A stretch of 64,000 bases of DNA from Lotus japonicus (taxonomy: Eukaryota > Streptophyta > Magnoliopsida > Fabales > Fabaceae), in NCBI RefSeq assembly GCF_012489685.1, contig NC_080045.1:67168722-67232721 (forward strand), given 5' to 3'. Each line of letters begins with the position of its first letter. The first letter of the stretch is position 1. Position numbers and translations under genes: made by a program. The notes beneath the pieces are model-generated. The model saw only the letters and a program-made list of their open reading frames with translations, was not told the DNA's origin and ran no database searches. Of the stretch, positions 10,864 through 20,374 are shown piece by piece.

Positions 10864-12250
10864 CTTCCATGGCGTTGAAAATAAATCAGTTTTGTTTATG
10901 GAAGGAAGCCTACTTGACTAAAAATACCATAAGTCATAAAACACATTTGAGCTTAACTCTCAATCAAATAACAAATTCCAATCAAGATGAGAGAAACTAA
11001 TAGGGATTTCTCATAAACCACTTGAGATAAGTGCCTAAAATGTGTATGAAAACTAGGAAAATATGGCACTTATCAACTCCCCCTAACTTGGGACCTTGTT
11101 TGCCCTCAAACAAAAGGTATTGGTAAACAAAACACATATACAATTTGTTCTTAAACAAGCATGACTCATGAACAACCATCTTAAAAAAAAACTTTAAACA
11201 TTGCATGATTTTAAGCACATGTGAAGCCCACAACAATTAACCAAAAACCATGATAAGAAAGCATACCCAAATCATGAGATTCTAAGCACAATTTGAATTT
11301 CCTACTTTTAATCAAGGATTCACTCAAAACTTTCCAAATGCACAACTCAAGAGTTCAAGGGTAAGTGTTTCACTCAAATCTATCAATGAATCACACAAAT
11401 CAAACTTGCTACTCGTCTCAGTAATCATCAAACTGCATGGTCAATCCAGAATCACATAGGTCTTTCTAGGGTTGTAATGGGGCCTAGTTTCAAAAGAACA
11501 TTGGTTTTTCTGGATATTCAAATACTTTCTAGCTAAGAGAGCATAAAACGACATGTATCACAATTTATATCTAGCAACCTTTTACTCTCTTCTCAACCAT
11601 TCTCTCTTTTGTCACTATTTTCTTAACATTTGTATGACTCATCAACCCTTTCATTCCCTTTCAACTTCTCAATCCTTATTTTTTTCTTTTTTTTTTTTAG
11701 CTCGCATTTCTTTCTTCATTTTTTTTAACAAAGATTGAGAAGTTTGACATTAATCACTACACAAAACATAATATATGTTCAATGGTTTCCATTCCCCCTA
11801 ACTTACACATTTATACAATCCCATCATTCATGCTCTCTTAACTAAGAAAGTGAGGGAGAGACATTGTTTTTCTTTTTAGGCTTTGGGATCATATACAAAA
11901 CAAAGAAATTTTCAATTTTTTTCTTTCTTTTTTTTTTTTTTTTGGCTCAAGTGGGGTAACAAAGTGATTTCCTAAGTAAAGGTAGGCTATATGGCTAAGT
12001 AGTTATTTACTCTAATGAACAAAATGCCTTGATCATTTTCTTTCATTTCCATGCAATTTCAAACAATTAGAGACTCAAGCAAGTTCAACTGTGTAAAACA
12101 ATGATGATTCTCTCTTTCTCTCTTCTCACTAGAAATGCTAGGAATTCTTAAAAAAAAAACGAGCAATTAGTGTCAATCATTTTGTAAAAAATAATTCTTT
12201 TGGTTTTGCTCCAACGAGCACAGATCAACTTTTTTTTTGGTCACTGAGGT
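10864..12250. other. Intergenic, possibly degraded retroelement sequence
   Basis: No supported gene. 11000-11260 has phrases such as 'CACTTATCAACTCCCCC' and 'TTGCCCTCAAACAA' that are reminiscent of plant LTR termini, and T-rich runs lie near 11690 and 11930. No matching second terminus or target duplication was found, so this is not called as an element. Confidence 0.35.
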
Positions 12251-13092
12251 AGTGTTTGGCCCAGCTTATTTTTGACTTAAAAGTCACTTTTAAGGTAAAG
12301 TTGGGCCAAACAGATTTTAACATAAGCTCCTTAAAAAATAAGCTCCTTAAATTTTACAAAGAAAATGAAGAAAAGTAACTTATAAGCCAAGGCTATCAAT
12401 AGGAGCTTTTTTGAAAAGGCTAAATTTTATTTCATGCATCTATTGTGTGGATCGCTAAGTCACTAATCATCAAACTTCGTTCTTCACCATTACATGCTAT
12501 CAAAGGGCATCCGCTAACTGGTCGAATAGAAAGAAGGATGAAACTTGGAAGTGATGGTTTGAAAAGGAGGATGAACTCTGTCATGGTGGTCACAGGCCAA
12601 GACATGGTATTTAAAAAAAAAATTGACAGGAACAAGACCCTTTCCTTCTTCACAAATTTTTGTTTCTATTTTGATTTTTACTGATATTGTTGACGAAATC
12701 AATTTCAAAGTGTTATGGAAGGGTTAATTTTGGTGTTTTCAACAGGGAAATGACCATGTCTGGAAAGATGGATTGAGTCACTTGAGTGGATGAAAACTTT
12801 TTTAAATTGCAAAATTGCTTCCTTTAGATTTGCTTTGACCATTGTGTTTGATCTGTATAATACTTGTGGGCAAAAGTGTCGTGAAGCTTTGTGAAGGTTT
12901 GATCATGTATATAAAAGCGCAAGTCAAGTGTTTGACAAAATGTTTAGATGAGTATGTGTGAATAGCACATGTTATTTAAGGTGGAAAAATATAAAAATTA
13001 CCAAACAACTTTAACCTTATATTTAAAGCTCTTATTTTTATCTTTAGCTTTAAAGTAACTTTTAAGTTAAAAAAAAGTCGGGCCAAACGCTA
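12251..13092. mobile_element. Non-autonomous TIR DNA transposon (hAT-like), about 840 bp
   Basis: The left end TAGTGTTTGGCCCAGCTT and the inverted right end (TAGCGTTTGGCCCGACTT when reversed) match over roughly 45 bp, with one or two mismatches per ten bases. The inner part repeats TTTAAGTTAAAA-type sequence. The TTTGG(CC)..GGCCAAA ends are typical of hAT-superfamily MITE-like elements. A clean 8-bp target duplication could not be seen, so class and exact borders are tentative. Inner frames are short and show no transposase. Confidence 0.6.
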
Positions 13093-13923
13093 CCTGAATA
13101 TCAACTTGAAAAGAATTACATTGTGACCCAAATAGAGGTATAGTAACAAAAAGAACTTTTTACGGGCCCATTTCCATTATACGAATTAGGTGGGTAACCC
13201 TAAATTGTCTATTGACCAAAAAAAAAAAAAACCCTAAATTGTCTCAACAGATTTTGTGCACCGTTCATCTATCCATCAGATCTAGTTTCTGGTTTCTGTA
13301 AAAATTGCATGCAACAGAAAGAAAAACAGAGCAAAACGCCATTACAGGGGAAAGGAAAAAAGGGGGAAAGAGAACAAAAGTGGGCAAGACTTAGGTTAAT
13401 CTCGACTAGTAACAACACCAGCAAACCCAAAGCATAGAAACCGCGAGAAACAGAGCCAAAGGTCCCATCACACCAGCAAAACAAGAGCCAACCAGCCAAG
13501 TTAAAGAACAGAGATGTATATACAGAGCAAGAAACGAATTCCAGACTTTTCAAAACTCTTGCAAACCAGATAACTCTGTACTGTGGATCTGCTTCAAATT
13601 TTTTTGGTTGGGATTTTCCTAAAATCCATAGGCAGGGGTAAGTCACCCCTGTCCCTCCGCCACTGAACATCATATTTCAAAATATGAACGGCTAAGACAT
13701 GTCTTGCTAGAATGCTATACATAATTAGGAAGCCAGGGGCGGGGCAGCAGACAGATTAACAAATACCACAGGGTGTCAATACAGTCGGTCATTCATTACA
13801 CAGTCGGTCATTCATTACATGGACTGCATAAATTAAAATAAGTGCGAATAATGGGATTACACAAATTATTCACTATCTTATTGTAATCTTACAGCAGGCA
13901 AATACAAACTACTGCAGCAAAGA
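13093..13923. other. Intergenic and 3' flank of the NudC-domain gene
   Basis: No supported gene. A minus-strand open frame at 13269-13673 is Phe/Leu/Ser-rich with no recognised motif. A 17-bp direct duplication (CAGTCGGTCATTCATTA) sits at about 13782-13817. Confidence 0.5.
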
Positions 13924-16619
13924 TCAATCTGATCGGATTCCACCCATGAAGGTCCTTGGATCAGGACAGTTTCCACTGAATTGAGCTTGTGAAAAATCAA
14001 AACCTGGATTCTGCACGAGGCACAACATAATCGTGAGGAACCGTGGAAGCAGAAAGATTATCATCCCACTTAAAGTTAAACCTAAACATCGAAACATGTT
14101 TCATGGTTATTATTAGAGAATCTAACACAATCTTTTATCTGTTGCCCCAAACAGTTATGAAATTTGCCAGTTTCCCTTCTCTTTTTCCGTGGATATGTTT
14201 TAGACCGGCAGCATCTATTACAAGTTTTACAACACAACATCAAACTTTTTTTTTCCTAGGGAGGGTTCAAAATCCAACAGAAAGGGTGAACAATTTCAGT
14301 TGTGGTCAAAACCAAAAGATCAATTGATAATAGTCTCAAGTAACCCAGTACGCAAATCAAAATCTAACTATGCATCAAATAATGAAATTATCCGCTACTA
14401 AGTTTAAGAATATCCAACAAAAGTCTAATGGGAACATAAGTTTAAGAATATCATTCAAAAGTCTAATAGGAACAGAATGGCAAGTTCGCTATTACTTCAA
14501 CCCTGCTCACTAATCAAGGCAGGTTGACATTAGTTGGTGAGACCAAACGAACAACAAAATGGGAGAGTAGATCAACTTGTAATACAGCCTCAAGTGCAGG
14601 TACTCTTAAACTCTTAATAAGCAAAATTTTCATCTCAACATGACTTGCTTCTACCCACAGCACAAGTAATTAGTGTGGTAATGGAAAGTTCTATACCTTC
14701 TAATCATCAGATCCTCTTGTCAATGTTATACACAATTTAAGCAAAAAATAACATCTACCAAAAAAAGGAGTAGGGGAATTTAATTTTTAGCAGCTATTCC
14801 AGTTTTAAACTTTAAAGTAACCCTCAGTATCACAATAAAAGAACCACCCCCTTCCCCCATGTATCCATAGACATATAAAGGACAAGTCTGGGGATAAGAA
14901 ACACTCAGGAAGATATTAATTATGTTTCATCTGCATGTAGAATACATAGCAGTGTTATAACCAGGACAACTTTAAACATTAGTCAGATCAAACCATTAGA
15001 ATTGAAATTTCAGGATACACATCAGTAATTGCAGCTTAATGCTAGTAGTAAGGTAACAGATGAAACGGATTTTCTATATATGCAATACAGGAAAAAATGT
15101 AAACTTCAAGAACAAACAAAATTTAGGCCTTTTGAGTTTTGATATATTGGCACAATCAAAATTTGAGGCTCACAGAACAATTAGAAAAAGCACTAGTAAC
15201 AGGCGATTAAATTATCACAAAATTCAAGGAACTAAGGGAGAAGAATGGATTAGAATGGCAAGAAGAAAATACTCAAGCAAGATGCTGATAATCCAAAACA
15301 CTAGTAATAGGTGATTAAATTATCGTAAAGTTAGGAGACTAGGGAGAAAGAACGGGTTGGAATGGCAGGAAGCAAATACTCAAGCAAAAGACTGAAATGC
15401 TAATAATCCATAACATAATCAGTCTGGGACACCAAATTATCAATCAACTGATGAACTTTCACATCAATTGGCAACAGTCAATACACTTTGTATTCCAATG
15501 ATAGACAGCTGAACATATCAGGGTTAAAAATGCTTCGACTATGGATTTACGTGACTTCAAATGATAGATTGATGCTCTCTTTAAACATACAAAACAGAAT
15601 GGGAAGGTAAAGATGAACTGGAGAACAATAAATAGGAAAGAGGATGACTATCAAGTATCAAACTGAAAATGAGAGGACTCTAATATAAGCAGATCAAACC
15701 ATTACATCAAATGATCAAAGGAAGCGGAGAAGCATATGCTAGATATATCATTTCATAACATGCAAATTAATCAACTACTGAACTCCAGCCTATGAAAAGG
15801 GATTTCAGTGAAAGTAAAAAATCACCTCCTCCTGAAATCTCTGAAGCATGAGGCGCTTCTGTTCAATATCAGTAGTGTAAGCATCCAGCTGACCCTGACC
15901 TAATATGGGAGAAGCCCATGTCTGACCCTTGTCTCTCTTTTGCAGCGTGACGTGCATTATATCATCCTCTGCAATATCAAATTCCCAATATCAGCATCAA
16001 CCAACCAACTTAACCGAACCAAGGCCGAATAAACGACACAAATTTATCTTCTTAGGAAAAACAAATCCTACCCAGTTGATTCCAATACCAAGTTAATGTC
16101 ATAAAAAGGAAAATATTTTACATGGAACAATTTACACCCTCCAAAAAAGCAAAAACAAACGAAAATATAAACCTTTACCTAAGGTCCAAAATGAAGAATC
16201 TGTCTTCACCGGGCTAGTAAAATCATGCTGTGAAATTACCCACAAACAAATAAATACAATAAGTTAAAAGGGGCAAAAAGAGACAAATAAGAAACGAAAA
16301 TGGATATAAAGAATTGGGAAATTAGGGTTTACGTTGAGATACGGAGGATTGCCTTTGATTCCAAGTTCGATGTGCTTGGACTGAATCTTACAGTAGAATT
16401 GCTTGGAATGAACATTGGGAGGAAGATTGATGTAAATATTGATTTCATCTAGGGTTTGATCCCACTCGAACACTTTTTGACCTAAATCAACAAAAATGGG
16501 TTCGTTTGATTTGGATTGTGTTGAACAATAACAGAACGAAATTGAGAGATGGGGGAAATGGAAAAGGTACCGTTGTGGAGGAAGATGTGACGCTTTTCGG
16601 GGGCCAATTTCTCCGCCAT
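13924..16619 (-). CDS. NUDCD2: NudC (CS) domain-containing protein 2, five exons, 158 aa
   Basis: Exons 16619-16571, 16481-16333, 16227-16179, 15968-15826 and 14010-13924 join in frame through canonical GT/AG sites. The protein starts MAEKLAPEKRHIFLHNG, followed by 'VFEWDQTLDEINIYINLP', 'HIELGIKG', 'SSFWTLE', 'DDIMHVTLQKRDKGQTW', 'QRFQEENPGFDFS', 'QFSGNCPDPRTFMGG'. This is the CS (p23/NudC-like beta-sandwich) fold with the WxLED-type NudC signature, and the length equals that of the NUDCD2 family (human about 157 aa). NudC-like proteins assist Hsp90 and protein folding in the cytosol. Intron 4 is 1.8 kb and contains tandem repeats. A Mutator-like element sits 140 bp before the start codon, so leader and promoter may be altered. 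Confidence 0.92.
14400..14476. repeat. Two-copy tandem repeat of about 38 bp in intron 4 of NUDCD2
   Basis: Two copies starting AAGTTTAAGAATATC and ending AAAAGTCTAAT(G/A)GGAACA. Confidence 0.75.
15191..15412. repeat. Two-copy tandem repeat of about 108 bp in intron 4 of NUDCD2
   Basis: Units 15191-15298 and 15299-about 15412 both begin CACTAGTAA(C/T)AGG and share GATTAAATTATC and AAATACTCAAGCAA. They differ by scattered substitutions and small indels, so the duplication is old. Confidence 0.8.
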
Positions 16620-16839
16620 TTTTTTTCTTTGTAGTGTGTTGGTGAACTCACCTTCTTCTTCTTCTTCTTCCTTTTGTTATCTGTTTCTGGTTCTTCCTCT
16701 TCCTTCTTCGTTTGCCGGTTTTCTTTGTTATTCCTTGGCAATGACACGCGTGATTATGGGCATTTGTATCCAACTGTTATAATTTATTTTGGAAATTACA
16801 GTTTTGGGGTATTTTTTTTTTATTTACCAAACTAGTATA

Positions 16840-17135
16840 AATCGCCACTGTCAGTGGCGATTCTATTTTTTTTTTTTTACTTTTTTAAAGAATCGTCAAT
16901 GCTATTGGCGTTTTTGTTTTTTTTTTTTTTCGTTTTTTACATAAATCGCCAACCATGTTGGCGTTTTCTCTTCTTTTTTTAAAAAAAATTTTTTTAACTT
17001 AAAATTGCCAACATAGTTGGCGTTTTCTTTTTGTTCCTTTTATTTATTTATTTCTCTTAAAATCGCCAACCCAGTTGGCGTTTTATACCTTTTGTTTTTT
17101 CCTCCACTGTTTTTCAAATCGCCAATCATGTTGGT
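16840..17135. repeat. Left-arm chain of six palindromic units
   Basis: Palindromes at about 16840-16862 (AATCGCCACTG with its inverse), 16891-16912, 16943-16965, 17003-17023, 17060-17082 and 17116-17135. The mirror-image chain in the right arm lies at about 17750-18020, with one unit (AACGCCAACTATGTTGGC) locally duplicated. Confidence 0.85.
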
Positions 17136-17391
17136 TTTTTATTTTATATTTTTTTAATATATTAAGACCCTATAAATATGCACCTTCATAAGCATATTGT
17201 TACACAACAAATACATACAGATGTTTGGATTGAACACTTGAGCTCCTTCTGTTTACTAGAAGATTTCTTGAGTTGTTTCTTAAATTTCCAAGGTAAAATT
17301 GTGACTTTTGTTTATACATAGTTGTCTTAGCTTTACTCTAATTCTCATTTATATTTATAAAAATATTCATATGGTCTTTTAAAATTTGCAG

Positions 17392-17682
17392 ATGTCAAAT
17401 AATTTCATTGGTGGTTCAGGTGTTTCTGATAATACTTTAATTAGGGATAATGTGTCTGATTTCAGTGAAGAAGAGGATAATATAAATGAGGAATGTGAAG
17501 GAGAACCTTCAAATGATGTCATGTTATCACCTTTCTACACTAATATTAACAGTGAAGCATTTGAAGATACAAATTTTCCAGATGGTTACACACAAGAAAG
17601 GGCAAATGGTAGCCAAAATGTTAGTAGTGAACTTGTGGTAGGCATGTCTTTTGAGTCAAAATTGTGTGTGAGTATCAATTAA
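17392..17682 (+). pseudogene. Captured 5' gene fragment, FAR1/FRS-like N-terminus, 96 aa
   Basis: Inside Mutator element 1. CCCTATAAATATGC (about 17167-17180) looks like a TATA box. A leader segment ends CCAAG at a GT donor (about 17293) and an acceptor TTGCAG directly precedes the ATG at 17392. The encoded peptide starts MSNNFIGGSGVSDNT, is acidic (DFSEEEDNINEE), and ends in 'VVGMSFES' just before the right arm. The (P/V)xxGMxFxS phrase is where FAR1/FRS family proteins, themselves related to Mutator transposases, begin their FAR1 DNA-binding domain. The gene is cut off there. It could be a captured host FRS 5' end or a remnant of the element's own gene. Probably non-functional. Confidence 0.5.
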
Positions 17683-18109
17683 TTAAATATCATTCTAAAT
17701 TTCTAATTACTATTTTTAAAAAAAATTAAAAAAACAACAAGAAGAAAAAGCCAACTGGGTTGGCGATTTTAAGAAAAATAAATAAATAAAAGGAACAAAA
17801 AGAAAACGCCAACTATGTTGGCAGTTTTAAAAGAAAACGCCAACTATGTTGGCAATTTTAAGTAAAAAAATTTTTTTTTAAAAAAAGAAGAGAAAACGCC
17901 AACATGGTTGGCGATTTATGTAAAAAACGAAAAAAAAAAACAAAAACGCCAATAGCATTGGCGATTCTTTAAAAAAGTAAAAAAAAAAAAAATAGAATCG
18001 CCACTGACAGTGGCGATTTAGACTAGTTTGGTAAATAAAAAAAAAAGTACCCCAAACCTGTAATTTCCAAAATAAATTATACCAGTAGGGTACAAAAGCC
18101 GTGATTATG

Positions 18110-18850
18110 CTCTGGTTTGGGTTTGGTTATTCTATGCTTATTCTAGAAACATCTACTCTATATAGCATCTACTACATTTCACCACATCATCACCACTTCG
18201 AACTCTATGTGTGTGTGATTGATGCATATGATTGAGATATTTTATTTTTTATTCGCAGATAACATCCCGCAAGACGATTTTGGTCGAGCCAGAGTCATGT
18301 TCATCATGGTGATGTTAACTCTCTTAAGCGGAGTTTTTTCCTATCATAGGACTTGAACTCGAGACATGATGGAAAAAGATATTCTGACGCTCAAGTCAGT
18401 GAAGAGAGTTAGAAGTCTAGGAGAGAATCTCGGGGTCTAGAAAGAACTTGGAGATTGTAAGAATAAAGAATAATGTTACTTACACACCTCTCTTTTGAGG
18501 TGGAAGAGGTCATTACTGTAAGAATAAATAGTGTGTTAAAGTAAACGAACGATCACACTTGTATTTATACACTTACGATTATTTGTCATTATCTCTGTAA
18601 GTTCATGAGAGGCCTTTGAGAAGAACCTCTCGATCGCAAAGTTGACATTAGGCCTCCTGCTCATATGTTTTGCTCCAGGTCGTCGTGCAATCATTCGGCG
18701 GATGTGGTGTTCTTTCGCTCATTCTTATAACGTACATTTTCTTGCCCGACAAGTATTTTAGGTCGACTAAGATGCTATTGGGCTTTTTGGTATTTTGGTA
18801 TTTTGGTTCAACCGGAATAAAAATGCTGAACGCATGCCACACCCTGGTAA
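18110..18850. other. Intergenic with degraded LTR-like sequence
   Basis: Between about 18260 and 18700 the sequence includes 'GACGCTCAAGTCAGTGAAGAGAG' type wording and 'CTTGTATTTATACACTTACG', a layout seen in inverted LTRs of plant retrotransposons. No TG..CA ends with a target duplication could be fixed. The two short overlapping frames are not credible genes. Confidence 0.35.
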
Positions 18851-18910
18851 TCTATATCTATATAATATACTAAAGGAAGGTTTTTTTCTAGAAGGTTTTG
18901 CCACGTGTCA
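18851..18910 (+). mobile_element. Helitron 5' terminus-like sequence
   Basis: TCTATATCTATATAATATAC, preceded by an A and followed by AAAGGAAGG and, about 50 bp in, CACGTGTCACC. This matches the usual plant Helitron 5' end (A|TCTATA..ACTAAAG..). No matching 3' hairpin plus CTRR end was found downstream in this orientation, so it is reported only as an end fragment. Confidence 0.5.
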
Positions 18911-20374
18911 CCCTCATATCATCCCAATAAATATATACAAATTTTATTTTTCAATATTAAATCTGCATGTTTTTCAATATTAAATCTACATAAACAAAAT
19001 AAAGATTTTGTTAAAAACAAATAATCTGCATGTTTTTGAGAATGTATTAGGATCATTTATAGTATTAGGTTTGTAAAACAACAAAAACAATGAAATAAAT
19101 GTCAAAAGCTAAAAAACAAAATAATTAAGAAAGATTTTTTTTTTTCTGATCACATCTTGAAAGCATATTTTACCATCCAAATTCTACTATATGTCTATTT
19201 ATATTTCATTATCATCATATTTTTTGCCCACACAATATATTGGTTGGTCAATAAAATAAAATTGTTATTTCCATCATGATAGTACCATGTTTGTTAAGTG
19301 TTGACTATTTTGTTAGTCGTAGTAAAAGAAATACTATAATGATATATAAAATTCAAATGGGTTAAAAGAAAATGAAATAAGAAATGAAAAAGTTACTCTT
19401 CAAAGTAGAAAATGAATCAGAGGTTAAACGATATACACAAGACACACATTGCAGAAATTTATTAAAATAAGATTATGAATTTATTTAATTAAAGAGTGTA
19501 TAAACTATGATTTACTTACTATATAGGAAAGAAAACAAATTACTCCCTGAAGTTTGAGTCAGGCGCGGCTTAGCCCTCGGTGTTTAAAAACGTACATTTA
19601 ACTCTTTAAAGTTGTCAAAGTGCGCAAAATAATGCTTATGTTAACATTTTTGTTAATTTTTAACACAATTTGCATATTATCCATGTTCAATTCGTGTGTG
19701 GATTTTTTTAGCTAAGATGAGAGCTAGTCAGAATTTAAATTTCCTCCTTGTTCAGGACCCCCCACCTGACTTGGAGCCTTTGTTGTTAGCTAACTCTCTA
19801 AGTACAATCTTTGTAAGGTTGTAGGGGGTTTTCTTTCTTTGCCTTTCTGTTTTGCTTTGTTTGTTGTTAAGCATCAAAAAAATTCTGTAAACATACATAA
19901 TCATATTTAAAATGGAGAATCAAATAATCAATGTCGCAAATGAATGTGACAATATTAGAGAAAATTATTAGATAATTTATACTGTAACATAAAAAAAACT
20001 CCAATAATTTTATTCCCATGTCTCCCCAGCAAACTGAACCAGCCCAAAAGAAAAGAGGCTCGGGCCTTCATACTTTACCACAATGTATCCTGACTTTTGA
20101 AAACTATTTTGTATTTTCAGAACCATGATATGTCATTATTCTTGGCCAAGCCCAATCCATCTCAACTCTAAACTTGGAATGAGAATGAATTATCTCACTG
20201 TTTTGACAAAAAATAAAAATCTCACTGTGGATTATCCAATGACAAATAATAGAAGGAAAAAAAGTGAGGGACATGTTTAATTGTCACATGACCACAAGCT
20301 CTAAATTCTATTATCCAATATTTCAGCACACACACATACCATCTTCACAGTGAAGCTTTAAACCACTGTCAGGT
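18911..20374. other. Intergenic, upstream of the PsbP-like gene
   Basis: AT-rich. 19545-19670 ('CTCCCTGAAGTTTGAGTCAG' onward) resembles one half of a dispersed plant repeat, and 19700-19880 resembles a retroelement 3' end, but neither has a confirmed partner end. No gene is supported. The promoter of the gene at 20375 should lie in the last few hundred bases. Confidence 0.4.

Larger units (their letters stand above)
16759..18100. mobile_element. Mutator-like element with long foldback TIRs made of chained palindromes (element 1)
   Basis: A perfect 9-bp target duplication GTGATTATG flanks it (16750-16758 and 18101-18109). The ends GGCATTTGTATCC and (reversed) GGCTTTTGTACCC open terminal inverted repeats of about 380 bp each (16759-about 17140 and about 17715-18100). 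A 9-bp duplication with long TIRs is the mark of the Mutator/MULE superfamily. Each arm is a chain of about six short palindromes of the form AATCGCCAAC..GTTGGCG, about 57 bp apart, with A/T-rich spacers. The centre (about 17160-17700) carries a promoter-like sequence and a gene fragment. No transposase is present. It is inserted 140 bp upstream of the NUDCD2 start codon. Confidence 0.88.

Noticed and set aside
11000..12140. Possible LTR fragment
   Set aside because: Wording resembles plant LTRs but there are no paired ends, primer site or target duplication.
13269..13673. 134-codon minus-strand open frame
   Set aside because: Phe/Leu/Ser-rich with no motif, no splice context, and outside the NUDCD2 3' end; probably chance.
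16840..18020. Regular short repeats that could suggest a CRISPR array
   Set aside because: The units are palindromes inside inverted transposon arms in a plant genome, with no unique spacers and no associated genes.
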